A model generated the notes under the pieces. That model saw only the letters and a list, made by a program, of their open reading frames with translations, did not search any database and was not told the DNA's origin. A stretch of 64,000 nucleotides of DNA, from the NCBI RefSeq assembly GCF_009017415.1, contig NC_092406.1:186001-250000 (forward strand), read 5' to 3'. A program made the position numbers and the translations under genes. The stretch's first letter is position 1. Each line of letters opens with the position of its first letter. Positions 20,005 to 32,011 of the stretch are shown here, piece after piece. This DNA is from Aspergillus flavus. Lineage: Eukaryota > Ascomycota > Eurotiomycetes > Eurotiales > Aspergillaceae.

Positions 20005-20858
20005 AGTGAAGTGAGCTGTTTGGAGCCTGTTCTAAGAGAGAAAAGGGGTGAGATGCCACACGTCGATCGTAACATTAGACGTTTAACGAGCAATAATGAA
20101 TGAAATGTAACCAATCTCTTCACTTTTTTTCGAGTCATTTTTTTTCAATCTGGGGTATTTTGTCATAGATTACCACTTTTAGTAAAGATGAAATCGGATT
20201 ACATTCCGCATGCGGTGTGCAGGGTTTATATCCAACCTCATTGGCTAGTACCTGAGAGTCCAGTGACTCAGCGACATCCGTCAACCAATGATGAGGAATC
20301 GGGAAACCGAGTGGTATCCGGATTTCCCTAGTGGTTACTTTCGGAAAATGTCCAAGAAAATTCTGTCAGAGATCTACATGAGGTTATCGACCCGAGTCCA
20401 TGTCTGGAATACTTCAATTTTCGTGAGTCTACGTTCTGCGTTACTCTGTAGAGCAATGAACCCTTTCTTTTCTTCTTATTTCGACAACTTAAGCTGGATC
20501 AGATCCAATCTACGAGGTAATTCATCCTACACAATACCACGCTCATTAGGTTCGGCTTGGCTTGCAGTGGAACTGTGTATCAGCGGCGCCACAAAGTCTT
20601 ACATTATTTTATTACATTATGTGCCCTTGAAGTTCGGGTCGTGGTCTGATTGGGAGATGCCGTTGCGGCTAAATGCAGTGAGTTCGACTAGCAGGATAAA
20701 AGCGTAACCTCGGGCCGGGCCATATTATTTCCCCCGACCGAAACGCAGCAGAACCGGCGATCAATCGAATGTATCCGTCGAATATAGGCGAACATTTAAA
20801 GTGCAGAATACGTTGTAAGAAATGTCTGAAAATGATCAAGGTGGTTTCCATAAAAGCC
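20005..20858. other. Intergenic region
   Basis: Upstream region of the AAAP transporter plus about 700 nt of AT-rich sequence. It includes an open frame at 20288-20707 without recognisable domains or a good start context, which I do not call as a gene. Confidence 0.4.
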
Positions 20859-21590
20859 TTATATATCCCATATCCGCACTGGAGAAGGCATGAAATCGCT
20901 CACCAGCTTCCAAATCCTTCGCCACATGTACAAACTATCAGATTGCACCACGACTTGCGTGTGGCTGTGTGTGACCGTCTGAAGGATCCCCAGTAGAACA
21001 GACTCATCGTATCCGCGATCTAAAATTTCATCCATCTCCTCAAAAACGAGCATTGCAACTGCATCAGTCTGCAACCATCCACTAGTGATACATTGCCAGA
21101 TCAGACCAGGTGTCCCTATGACTATATCGGGGACCCGCCCCATGTCCGACCCTTGGAGCTCGGCAATCCTGTCGTGGGCATCACGAAACCCTCTAGGGCA
21201 ACAGTAGACTTTCACCGACGGCATTGCCGACGCCATGGTTCGGGCGATGCCATTCACCGTCCATGCCAATTCAAACGTGGGGCTTACGATCAGAGCTTGG
21301 CATCGGGACGGAGTGTCAGACGGAGCCACTGTCTTGATCCGTTGGAGGATAGAAACCACAAGGTACATCCGTTTGAGAGGAAATGGGCCTTGGGCGAGGA
21401 CATGGTGACCTGTGGGACTGATTCAACAGACCGCACGTATGCATGTCTTGTGCGGATAAGTCAAGAAGATACCTTGGATGATGGGGCAGACTAGTTGATG
21501 ATAGTAAGGGAGGTCATCACGAAGGCTCCAAGGGCTCAGGGCCTGCAGCAGCTCCGGTTTGAGTGAGAGCTCCAGTGCAGCCGCTAAAAT
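20859..21590 (-). pseudogene. Degenerate eIF4A-like DEAD-box helicase relic
   Basis: Read on the minus strand, the fragment LSLKPELLQAL matches the N-terminus of the eIF4A/FAL1 core. It is joined by a plausible intron (about 21474-21414) to HHVLAQ and then a long frame (21368-20859). That frame aligns to RecA domain 1 through SPTFELA (motif Ia), TPGL (motif Ib), VFEEMDEIL (motif II, DEAD lost), and TQVVVQSDS (motif III, SAT lost), ending near SPVRI. The Walker A segment is replaced by unrelated residues, part of the N-terminus is deleted and domain 2 is absent. It cannot be an active helicase. The retained intron argues for decay of a duplicated gene rather than a processed retrocopy. A short expressed remnant is possible but unlikely. 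Confidence 0.75.
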
Positions 21591-22191
21591 GGTTAGACGT
21601 ATGTCATATCAACCTCGATCTCAGAGTCAAAAAGGTATGTATATACCTTCGGAGTTCTTCTGTTCAGGAGGCGGATGTGGCATCTGCTGTGTTGGCTCCC
21701 CAATTCAATATCTCCAAGTCCAATTGTCAATCTCTCCTCCCACCAATACTCTCACAGAGGCAAGAAGAAGGCGATAGATACCGAAGACCTTTTGACTCGT
21801 CGTTCAACATTCAGGATACGAGTTACCTGCATGATGTTTGTCATGTTTGTTTTGACTTCCCAAGTCTTGCGATGAAATGGCGCCAAGATCCTTAGACAGG
21901 ATTCTAAGTTTAGATGATCGACTGTTGGCTTCTTGGCTCGGGGATTTCACTGAATACTGACGTAGTTTGATACTTGCCTTTGACGTGGATCGTCGGATTG
22001 GCTCCAACAGAAAAGACAGTCGGACTTCCCCTCGGAGATAACCACGGCAATTTCCATTCCTGTCAAAACCCCGAGATATCCATAGATGCCCATCGAATGC
22101 ATATAAACAGAGTCAGGTCGGGTTGCAAATCGAATTCTCATCCAACATTACCAAGGAAACAAAGCGAGAAGTAACAACAGAAGCATAAACC
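21591..22191. promoter_or_regulatory. Promoter region of the FAD monooxygenase
   Basis: This 600-nt spacer lies upstream of the monooxygenase gene. Short frames on both strands have no recognisable content. A TATAAACAG box lies at about 22100, 90 nt before the start codon. Confidence 0.35.
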
Positions 22192-23442
22192 ATGACCGGA
22201 TTGAAAGTGCTCATCTGCGGCGCAGGCATTACCGGTAATGCCCTGGCCTTTTGGCTATCCAAGATGGGCCATCAAGTCACGGTCATCGAAAGGCATTCGA
22301 GCTTGCGTACCACCGGGCTGCAAGTCGACCTCCGAGAACCGGGTATCACAGTCTTGCGACGGATGGGCCTTGAGCAACAATTCCGTGCCAGGTCTGTTCG
22401 CGAACAGGGCATGGAAATTGTCGACCATGCCGGCAAACGCAAGGCATATTTCGCCGCCAATCGATCTGGCTTGGGAATGCAGAGCTTCACCACGGATTAT
22501 GAGATTATGCGAGGTGACCTCTGTCGGTTATTATACGATGCTACCAAGGACCGCGCAACCTTCGTCTTTGGAACGACGATCGAGAGCTTCACACAGCGGG
22601 AAGGTCACGTTGACGTACAGTTCTCTGATGGCAGCCACGACTGGTTTGATCTCTTAGTGGGAGCCGATGGACAAGGTTCGCGCACACGGAAGTTGATTCT
22701 CGGATCTGAACCAGATCCATTTCACCCATTGGGGGTTCACATAGGATATTTCACCGTCCCACAGGAGATTCAACCCGGGGGGGAGTACAACGCGGCAATA
22801 TACATCGCTCCCGGGCGGCGCTTTATCTTCACACGGAGGCATAGTCCGCATGCCATTCAGGTTTACCTCGCGTGCAAAACCGACTCGGATCGACTGGTTA
22901 AGGCACGCGGAAACACCGAGGAGGAAAAAGATGAGCTGGCGGAGATCTTTCGTGGAGCAGGATGGCAGACGGACCGGATTCTAAAGGAGCTCCAGAGCGC
23001 GGATGACTTCTACTGCGAGCGTCTGGGGGTGGTCAGAATGGACTCCTGGTCTGCCGGTCGAGTCGCCCTCGTCGGAGATGCGGCGTACTGCCCATCGGCG
23101 ACCACCGGTATGGGAACGACGTCGGGCTTAGTGGGGGCGTATATCCTCGCGGGAGAGATCAGTAAACATTACCAAGCGGATCACGAGTCAAAGGATCGTC
23201 TCCTCCTCGCTCTCAAGGCGTATGATGACACATATCGACCTTTTATATCCCAAGTTCAGAAGGGAATCGAAAAAGGCTCGACATTCTGGGACTACACCCC
23301 ATCTTCATGGTGGGGGATTACCATTTTACACATTCTCTTATGGGTAGCTTCTTTCCTGCGATTGGATATCCTCAGCCAATGGTTCATCCGTGAAGATACA
23401 ACCTGGGCCTTGCCGGATTACAAGCAGATGGAGCAGAGTTGA
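22192..23442 (+). CDS. FAD-dependent monooxygenase (TetX/PHBH-like)
   Basis: Intronless, 416 residues. The Rossmann motif GAGITG (residues 10-15) ends with the acidic VIERH. DLREPGI, MRGDLCRLL, VGADGQGSRTR (near 160) and GDAAYCPSATTGMGTTSGLVGAY (near 290) are the FAD-binding features of class A flavoprotein hydroxylases. The sequence is nearest in style to the small FAD_binding_3 group that includes TetX and many secondary-metabolite oxygenases. A hydrophobic C-terminal stretch (ITILHILLWVASFLRL) could be a membrane anchor or buried helix. It uses NAD(P)H and O2 to hydroxylate an organic substrate that cannot be named. The neighbours (an eIF4A relic and a kinase relic) give no pathway context. 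Confidence 0.88.
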   Translation: MTGLKVLICGAGITGNALAFWLSKMGHQVTVIERHSSLRTTGLQVDLREPGITVLRRMGLEQQFRARSVREQGMEIVDHAGKRKAYFAANRSGLGMQSFTTDYEIMRGDLCRLLYDATKDRATFVFGTTIESFTQREGHVDVQFSDGSHDWFDLLVGADGQGSRTRKLILGSEPDPFHPLGVHIGYFTVPQEIQPGGEYNAAIYIAPGRRFIFTRRHSPHAIQVYLACKTDSDRLVKARGNTEEEKDELAEIFRGAGWQTDRILKELQSADDFYCERLGVVRMDSWSAGRVALVGDAAYCPSATTGMGTTSGLVGAYILAGEISKHYQADHESKDRLLLALKAYDDTYRPFISQVQKGIEKGSTFWDYTPSSWWGITILHILLWVASFLRLDILSQWFIREDTTWALPDYKQMEQS

Positions 23443-23952
23443 TGTTGCATTAAGGCATTTCCCCCTGACTTCTAGTATTGTTTTTCTCCTCAAAGACAGG
23501 CCCAATTGTCTCTTTTCTTTAGCCTTGAAACACATTCATGTACACAATTATCTATCGATATTAGCGGCGCAGAGGGGAGATGATTACTCTAAAGATTTAG
23601 TTAATTCATCGTAATATATAGTGAGCAAATCAATAACGGATTATACGTATGTTCAAATCCTCTAACCTAGGGCCGGAGCATGGCACGCAACCTAAGTTAT
23701 ACTCACCGTAATTCGTGGGCTGCTGCGTGCTTTTGAACGGATGCTTTTTCGAGGGCATGCATCATGCCTTGATTACATCTTGCAGTCTATGGATGTGAGA
23801 TGGTTCATCAGTCACCTGCCATTGCCGCAGTGGAATCCGACTATATGTTAAGTGTTAAGAACATTCTTCTGCCCCTTTCTAGTCAACTTCCCATTGGCAT
23901 CCCCCTTCACCTTAGAAGAAGAATTCCTTACACACAGGGTTAAGATGATGAC
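23443..23952. other. Spacer between convergent units
   Basis: Follows the monooxygenase gene and precedes the 3' end of the minus-strand kinase pseudogene. AT-rich; nothing else recognised. Confidence 0.4.
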
Positions 23953-25240
23953 TCAACCACTTCCTGTTCCAGCTAGAGCTTGTAGGTCTTCTAGCTTTGC
24001 TCGCGCGCCCTCCCAGTTATCTGTCAAGCCTTCTATGGCAGCCTCAAGTGTTCTCTTCTCTTCAAAGCGATCTTTAAAAGTAGTGTCGCTCTTCTCTTTG
24101 CAAACAGTCTCAATGTAGGTATCAAAAGCTCTTCTAAGGATCCGTGCATATCATCTGTCCCGGCGGATGATAGTATAATCATTTTCACCATTGTAATCTA
24201 CCGGTATGGGCGGTTCCTCTTCAGTGATTGGGTCCACGTTGAGAAACATCCTGGGGTAGAAGAATGAAGCCCAGTTGGGGAGCACGCAGATCATCTCCCA
24301 GTCAATGACAGCAACGATGTCATGGCTGATTGGATCTAGGATTACATTGTTCTGATTGAGGTCGTGAAGATAGATTGTATGACATGTGTCGGGATCTGTC
24401 GGTGGAAAGAGGTGCACAACCAAATCATGAGCTGTCTGACAGACTTCTAGCATCTGAGGTGCTTCGTCCAGAAGATTCTCGTCGCAATCCGAGTCTATGT
24501 CGCTGGCATCCTCCGCTTATGCAATCTCAACCCCACTCTCGATCCAAGCTGTCTGCATTTGCACCTTTGCTGTGAGATACTGAAGAGAATTGGCGAATGG
24601 GCCACGGTCGGAATGAATGTAGAGTCGTCGTTTGGAAAAGAAGAATGGCAAACCCATCTGCCCGACTTCTACACCCTTTCCGAGGTAATTGGACATGGAC
24701 TTGATCTGTTGAGAGTCCTGAACACTGCTGTTTGTTTCTGCGCAGGTATTCGAGCCCTCAAAGTAGAGACTTCCAATTTGATCAAAGGGTAAGCTTCGTA
24801 GCTCCGCGGCGTATGCTGCTAATCGCTCAGAGATTTGGACTTTCACCTTCAACCTTTTTCAAAAGAATCCATTCATAACTGAGGGCGTTATCTGATGTAG
24901 AGCTCCATGCCACCACTTCTGGAACTGGAATGCTAGCTTTCTGGCGTAGGAAAGCTAGTGTGGCAACTTCACTCTCTGTTTTGAAGAACGGGTCAACCGG
25001 AAGGGTGACGCGGAAGAGGAATTTATCCTTTTGGTTTGAGACAACAATCTCATAGTTCTTGTTGAATGACCCTTGGGCAAAGAAATTAACAGTAATGGAT
25101 GGCAGATCCCCCACTTGGGTATGCTGGGCGGACAATGCTGCCAAGGCAATGGAGGCTATGGTTGGTATGGTTGGTTCCGAGGGCCAGACTGGCGAGGATC
25201 CGGCGAACGATGTGTGCCATTGTAGAGGAGTAGTAGACAT
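23953..25240 (-). pseudogene. APH-family kinase pseudogene (frameshift, two in-frame stops)
   Basis: The relic starts as an intact fungal phosphotransferase (APH) N-terminus (25240 down to about 24845), with FAQGSFNKNYEIV and FLFRVTLPVDPF. After LLKKVEG the frame shifts, apparently by a small deletion near 24840, and continues with ERLAAYAAELRSLPFDQIGSLYF. The frame then meets TAA near 24519, runs on through YLHDLNQNNVILDP and VAVIDWEM (Brenner-type catalytic loop and DW metal motif), meets TGA near 24155, and ends after YARILRRAFDTYIETV..TGSG at 23953. Both stops could come from single C-to-T changes (CAA to TAA, CGA to TGA). Family identity is clear and loss of function likely. Fungal APH paralogues are numerous and their substrates unknown. 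Confidence 0.82.
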
Positions 25241-26387
25241 TTCTCCCTCTCCTAAGATTGATACATTGAAAGGTCCACGTCTAACCTGATCTTAAAATGC
25301 TTCTTGCCCATAGCGATCGCGTATGAATGTATCTGTAATACAAGCTTGAAGTGAGAAAGGAATTTGAAGGCATCCGAGGCTTTGCTAGCGGCTTAATATA
25401 GACAACCGCACATATGAACCGCCACCCTGTAAGACAAATTGCTTCTACTCTCAAACACTAGCACACCAATAATAGGACCGTGTTAGTAGTATTGGAGTGG
25501 AAGGCACTTGTATACCATGTCATTCGTCATTTTACCGAAGTGTATTCGTGTTTTGGCCGTGCAACTACAGTCACTATCATGCAGTCAGACTTGCTGTCCA
25601 ATAAACGCAGGCAAACACCTACAAGGTAGTCCATTATTATAGGCTGGGGTGCAAGGCTGTACAAGAGGTAGTGTCTGGCAAGTGAGGGGAAGGTAGAGAA
25701 GAGCTCTCGATGGACCAGCTGAGGATGCGAATAAACACCCGTCCGAGTAACTCCATCAGGAATGTTCTAGCTCGATGTTTTCTTTCCAGATTGGGTTTGC
25801 TACACATTCGACAGGTCCGTTCAGCAAATAGCGAATACCACTAGGAGCTGCGAGAGGAAGAAAGATGCGGAAAACCCAAGTGCAAGGCTGAACAACGCTT
25901 CACGCGCCTCTGATAAATACTGATCATCACTGATTCTGTGCTTTGACCTCTTTTGAGCCAGACAAGGATGCTACACCAAACATAGCATCCTTCGTCTCGG
26001 AAGAGTTTCAATTTAAGCCCACGTAGCATACCATCTTCCGTAGGGACCACGCCGCGCTCCTTGTCAGCGGCGTGTTTATTCCACGTCTACTTTCATTGGG
26101 ATCTTTTAATTTATTTTCCTGGGGCTTAGCTGCGTCGCGTATTGTCTTCCAAATAGATTTTAATGTCATAGGAGAGTCAACTTGTACCGAATAATACGAC
26201 ACTGCAATGAAATGTGACTCTCACGATCAACCCCGGATACTAAACTGAAGCGAGCAACATCTTGAGATAATCGATAATTCCTCTGGCTCTGTTACATGAA
26301 GTAAAGATTTCGGCCTTATTTCTACAAGCATTAGCCACGTAATACAAGTCAATATGCGTCCTGCAAGTGCTCAGAGCAACGAGTTGT
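25241..26387. other. Intergenic region
   Basis: A 1.15-kb region holding only short minus-strand frames at 25841-26202 with no domain I recognise. AT-rich, no clear repeat. Confidence 0.4.
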
Positions 26388-28568
26388 TCATCGTGTCGGC
26401 GCGACAGTCGTACTTGTGCCCTCTAGGGCCAGCAACGCAACCACTTCCTGGATGCGTCCTACAATTCTATCCCGGTATATCTGGTGAGCCGCACGGATTA
26501 GTATAGATTTACCAGAGGCTCGGAAATACTTACTTCAGCGGCAGACAGATTACCCGCGGCAATGCTCTCCTGCAGTGCAGGAAATGCGCTTGATTGGAAG
26601 TAATATGGCACTCGGGGGATAATCAGATGGCGATCTGAACTAGATTGAGGGTGAGGGTCGGCAAAGATCCGCTCAATCTTGATGTACTTTTGGTTGACTT
26701 CTCTGGCCTTTGAGAGAAGCTTGGGTTCATCTGGCTGGGCCAATATCTGGCTACCCAGATTGTCGGCATACGTATCAAATGTCAGCGTTGCCTGGTGCAA
26801 GTCGTTGATGGCATTCTCCATGGAGGAGATATGTAGGCCTGGCATGTCGACTGATTCCAGGGAGCCTTGTAGGAGAACGGCGTATTCGTTGGTCGTCACG
26901 GGTATTAACACGTCGTTGGCAAGCGCAAAGACCGCAAGGGACCATATTTTAGTGGTAGTCAGGTGGTATTCACGGTTTGGATCCCCATAGCAATCCATCC
27001 ACTCGTCCGTGTCGTAGAGAGAATGATAAGGGAATGGAGGATCTCCTTCCCCTGCTGAAAATCCAAAGTCCACAGATGACAAGAGTTCTGTTCCCAGAAG
27101 GACTGACGCGTCTCCACCCGTTCCTATTGACACTTCCCCATCCCACACATCAAGCATTGTCTGATTGTTTGCATTTATGTTGGGATCTAACACCAGGCCT
27201 GTGCCATAACGCATAGCCCGCCCAAGAAGAGGGCTTCCCTGCACATGGAACTTGCTACCTGCACCGGCAGAAACCACATTCAGGTACGCAAAAGCACTAG
27301 TGTTCAGCCAGTGGTTCTGCTCCCACCAGTCTTGTGTGCCTGGCAAACTGAACTCTACTCCCTCGAAGCTGGCTAGTATTATTGTTCTAGAAGGTGCCCA
27401 CCCTTGAGCCAACGCTGTGCCAAAACTCCTGGCTACTTCATTCAGAGCAGAAGACCCACTAGAACCATCACCAGCCCCAGGACTCCAGGAATCGCGATGG
27501 GTTCCCAGCATAATGACCTCATCTGGGAATGTGCTACCAGGAATGGTGCCTATGACATGGTGCACCTGTCCATCCGGAAAGATGGGCTTGTTGCATAAAT
27601 TTAGCACGATGTTATTAGGGGACGGACCAACATTATAGTGAACGTCTTTGTAATTCAATCCCCCGCCCTGCCATCGTTCACCAAATTCTGTGGCAGAAGG
27701 ACCATAGCCGTTCAAAGCCCGAAGAATTGGAATAGCATCAGCAAAGGCTATAGGCATGGCCGGAATGGCGAATGTGGAACCTGATTAAACTTTCGAATTA
27801 GTCTTTTGAGCCTGGCACTAAGGAGGCGAGTTGGAAGAAGAACTACATACCTGCAAAGCTCATGACTCCACGCTCGATCATACTGGGTGGACGAGCTGGC
27901 CCATCCGGAAATGCTTCATATCCATTGGCTTCAGTGAGTTCACCATCCAGCTGGGGATCAGTGTATACAATCAGACCAGCGAGACCATACTCCGCTGCAA
28001 CCTGCATCTGCTCTTGACGATGAACTCCCATATGCAGTTTTCGTAAAAGAGACGACCCAAAAACTGTCTTAACGACCGCAATTCTGCCTCGGACGGTGAC
28101 ATTCGCATTCAGCAGATCGTCGTAGTCCTCTCGTAGTCCAAAATTAGCGAAAACATACTGAGCCGTGACATTACCAACACCTGCCCACGCGAAGAAGCTC
28201 GGAATGAATGGTTTCTGGCCCGGGCCTGCTCCTGGTGCAGTATCCTCGATGCGGCGCGCCTCTTGGACCAAGGGATCCTTAAGGTTGAGATCGAGTAATG
28301 CAACGCGGTGGTCGCCGGGATAGGTCAGGTTCGCTTCATGGGTAGTGAGGTTCGCCTGTATGCCAAACCCTTCCCACAGATCTTTGGTCCACTGACCCTG
28401 TTCAAGCCCTTGGCCTGAAAGATGTGATCCGTTTGTGTAATAATGGGACCACTCCCGTATCTTCTCTGCTTGAGGAACACTAAGGAGAATATCCTGCACT
28501 GCGTCCTGCGAAAGCGCCACTGTTGGCGATAGCGCGCAGAGCAGGGTAGCCAGGTGTTTGAGGGGCAT
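26388..28568 (-). CDS. Glutamate carboxypeptidase II-like secreted protein (M28B), probably inactive
   Basis: Three exons (28568-27851, 27780-26534, 26480-26388), 685 residues. The signal peptide is MPLKHLATLLCALSPTVALS. A protease-associated domain spans about 130-290, then the M28 domain and a helical dimerisation domain with RAFxDP-like IFADPH near the end. Of the dizinc ligands I can see the His in THRDSW, the bridging Asp in GAGDGSSG, one Glu in EGVEFS and the His in PYHSLYD. At the position of the catalytic Glu, next to the ligand Glu, there is Val (GVEF for xEEF). The ligand Asp in the YxNxD strand is also replaced (YLNVVS). This suggests a pseudoenzyme, as in transferrin receptor. It is divergent from a Zn2Cys6 regulator gene. 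N-glycosylation sequons are common, fitting secretion. Confidence 0.85.
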
Positions 28569-29470
28569 CCTCAATATAACACTTGGTCGGTACCCACGAA
28601 ACTATGCAGGTTATTGTAGCCCTAGTTATATTCGTGGATTTATATGAAGCAACCACACAAGTAACCTGGAATATACGCGTAGATTGAAGGGCGGGCTTGG
28701 ATGACACACGTATATATACCTCAAACAGGCTTTCTGCCGTTGAAGGTTCTGCCAACGGACAAGGGAATTAGGGATGAACTACAGGACAGTACAGATTTAG
28801 GGAACACGATGTTTAAGACGGAATACCGGTGGGTCCTTCAGAGGATACACGAATTTCGTTGAAGGGGGATCGCTGTTTGCTGCAGCCAAGAACAACCCCT
28901 TGGATATATCGGTGTTGAGAAGAGTTTTGTATAGCACCCACACTAATCACACCCTCCTGGCGCCCGCTTTTATGTCGTAACCGAATAATATAAACTGAAA
29001 GGACATTCAAGAATTTGGCTTCTGGCCTGGTTTCTCACGCTACTCGTAACACGACGGTGAGTAAATGTATAGAGCAGCCGCCTTCATGACTTCATATTCC
29101 CTCATGAGGGCCTCTATAATGCTACAAAAAGGGTCCGACCCGCCGAAGACATTATATGTGACACCTCATCCTTCTCACCTGCAGTAGTAGATATAATAAG
29201 TCTACATAGTATATGCTAGCTGTTACTTATTATAGTCTGGCTCCTCTTCATCTTCAATATGGCTGGCTGTCTTCTGCCACGCGCTATACCAGGTCGAGTA
29301 ATCAGGCTTAGTCATCAAGGAAGAGGCCGAGGCGTCTTTTTCGTATCTTGTGGGATCGAATTCTAGTTGCCTCGGGGTCTTGAGTTTGACGGAGTACTCC
29401 GGACAACCTCGCCTATCTACAAAGTATTACCCTCTATTCATCTGTACAGAGAAACGATAGCTTGGGAAGG
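28569..29470. promoter_or_regulatory. Divergent promoter, M28-like gene / Zn2Cys6 regulator
   Basis: A 902-nt bidirectional region. It contains TACTCCGGA at 29395-29403, the same 9-mer as in the catabolic cluster promoters, within GGAGTACTCCGGAC. A TATATATA box lies near 28707 on the M28-like side. No coding sequence seen. Confidence 0.4.
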
Positions 29471-32011
29471 ATGGTTGAGTCAGGTGCACACCCGACGGGA
29501 AATCAGTCGTCACCAAATCCGTCAACGCCTGTTCTGCGCCGTGCCCGAGTCGCTTGTAAGGCTTGTAACGCCAGGAGAGTGAAATGTGACGCGGCGGATG
29601 GGCAGCCCTGTTGGCATTGTCGCACTCGGCAAACTCCGTGTGAATTGAATGAATCGAGACGAGGCAAGTATGTTGGTCTGGAGTTGTCTGTAGCTATTTC
29701 CCCTTAGGGTTACTAACACCATGCAAGGTACGCTCGGAAGCGGCACGGCCGAGTTCGGGATGCATATGGCTCCGGACGGTCGCAGAAAACCAGGGATCCA
29801 TCAGCCGGTAGACTGGCCCAGGCTACTCCGGTAGTGGTGGCTTCTGATATCAACTCGGGCCAGGCCGATAGCATCCACAGAACAACCGCCTTAGGGGGGA
29901 ATGATCGGGAGGATGGCATCAACATACCTCCCGCGAGAATAGAGGACATTAACGCTAGAGAGGGCCCCCAGAGCGGTCAAGAACAGCCCCATCCCCGCTT
30001 ACAGCAGGTAGGAGAGTCTGTGAGTTTATCGTATGTCGTTGAGGTTGTCTATAGTCCCAAAGATGGTTCAACCGAACCCTTGAAGGTGCATTATCCGATC
30101 CCGGCTTCGATTGCAGATCGACCAGGTGCGAACTATGCACCGCGCTTTGAAGAGCCGGTCTCCTTGCCGGAAGCTTTGACGATGCCCCCCCGCGACCTAG
30201 CTGACCAGCTAATACAAACATTTTTCGAGAGGCTCCACCCGGCTTATCCAGTGTTTGATCGACAAAAGTTCACCCGGCTATACCGCCAGGGCCAAGCCTC
30301 TCCACTCGTTCTGCAGACGATTTTCTTCCTGGGATTTACGGTTGGTAGCGAAGAACTAATTCACACAGCGGGTTTTAGTGACCGAGCCACCGCAAGGAAA
30401 ACACACTACCTCCGAGCAAAAGCATTATATGATGCTGACTACGAGCATGATCGGATGAATCTTGTGGCTGTCCTTCTCCTCTTTGGGTTTTGGTGGGCTG
30501 GCCCTGAGGATCAAAAGGACACATGTCATTGGATTGGATGTGCGACAGCCCTGGCGCAGTCATTAGGAATGCACCGGCATGTCAAGTCCCTCCTCAGGTT
30601 GGAGTTATGGCTAACTTTACCTTAGCGCTTCACAGTCTGCAATGAGTCAACCCATGAGGTCTTTGAGGAAACGAATTTGGTGGACAATATATGTATCTTA
30701 CTACCAGTTGCAACTTTGATTGACCATGCTAACCCAGCTAGACGCGTGACCGACATACCTCTGCGGCATTCGGCAGACCTTGCCGCATACGGGATGAGGA
30801 CTGCGATGTTGAGGCCCTCAATGAGGATGACTTCAATTTTGACAATGACTACGACCAGACCTTGATACCCGCCCAGACAGATTATCATGTCGCTTACGCT
30901 TTGGAGATGACAAGATTAGCTACAATACGTTAGTCGTCACCTACCTACTAGTTGCTACTCCCCCCCTGCATACCGAATAGCTCACAAAACCGTTCAGTTG
31001 GCGATATCCTGATCGGGGAGTTCAGCCCTCGTCGTGATGCATTAGACAAATATGATACAGAAGGGCTGGCAACAAGACTCGCCGATTGGGAATCCCAGTT
31101 GCCAGATCAACTTCGAAAGACGACGCCAGATGGATCACTGGGTGCATCGTTCTGGGCATCCATGCTACAGTTTAGCTACCAGTATGGAAGCAATAGCCCG
31201 CTCCCTGTCATAAACATACTGATCGTATTTAGAAACTGCCTCATTCTTCTATTCCGACCAAAGGCCATTGAGAATCTTTCCCCTTCCGAAGCCGAATGCG
31301 ATGTTCGAGGACGCATGGCGGCTGACACTATCACCCGTCTCGCAGAGGATCTTCTTGGTGCCGGGATGATTAAATTAGGGCTAATCCACCTGTATGATCT
31401 TGACCTTTTCTTCCCTGCCCAACTTACCTTCTGTCCTAACCTTTTATAGAGTGCCGGCTCTGTTCTCTGCACTCTCGGTCCACACAATCGTCATCTGCCG
31501 GAAAGACCCTATACGTCGACAATTGGCCGAGAACAAGTCACGACAATGCCTCCTAGCATTGAGTGAGTTGGCCGGTAGCTGGCCTGTGAAGATCTGGATT
31601 GCTAAAGCATTTTTGAACTTGTTGCGAAGGCTGACGGTGCAAGGCTCTGCCTCAATTATCAACGTGTCTTCCAGTATTGCAAACAATCGCAGCAACGCAG
31701 GGCAGTCAAGCTGGTCGAATTCATCGGGGTTACAACGTGCACATAGTCCTAAACAAATCGTACTGGATTCCTACCGGAATGAGCCGATGACCCGGGCCGG
31801 TCATATTAGCGGACCACAGCTTCGAGACCTTCATCCAGCTGGGGGTTTCACACAAGCTGCTGATCATTTTGTATATAATTCATTCTGGGCGAGCTACCTT
31901 GATAATACGTTCGACGTTGACCTACTTCTACAAAACGGGCTGGGGCCTACACTCACTGGGCCCTTCGATGGGTTGGATGCGGCTGAGGGTGCAACTCCTC
32001 TACATTATTAG
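29471..32011 (+). CDS. Zn2Cys6 transcription factor
   Basis: Six exons (29471-29667, 29728-30580, 30636-30692, 30742-30928, 30998-31391, 31450-32011), about 749 residues. The zinc cluster uses C29, C32, C39, C47, C50 and C57 (CKACNARRVKCDAADGQPCWHC). It is followed by the basic ESRRGKYARKRHG segment seen in CTF1/FarA-like factors. The fungal-specific domain begins near RDLADQLIQTFFERLHPAYPVFD and includes WIGCATALAQSLGMHR, LRKRIWWTIYTRDRHTSAAFGRPCRI and LGDILIGEFSPRRD. The exon 2/3 join is uncertain: either GT at 30581 with AG at 30635, or a GC donor at 30577 with AG at 30625; both keep the frame. Divergent from the M28-like gene, which it may control. Confidence 0.88.

Noticed and set aside
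3829..23442. Whether transporter, regulators and FAD monooxygenase form a secondary-metabolite cluster
   Set aside because: No PKS, NRPS, terpene cyclase or prenyltransferase is present; the 3.8-17.5 kb genes are catabolic in type and the monooxygenase is separated by relics and a transporter.
23953..25240. Reading the first kinase relic as a functional spliced gene
   Set aside because: The TAA and TGA codons lie in the same frame inside conserved segments, and no GT-AG pair removes them without deleting the catalytic region.
29395..29403. Third exact TACTCCGGA, upstream of the second Zn2Cys6 gene
   Set aside because: It lies outside the catabolic cluster and could be chance; I keep it as a note but do not use it as evidence that the second regulator belongs to the cluster.
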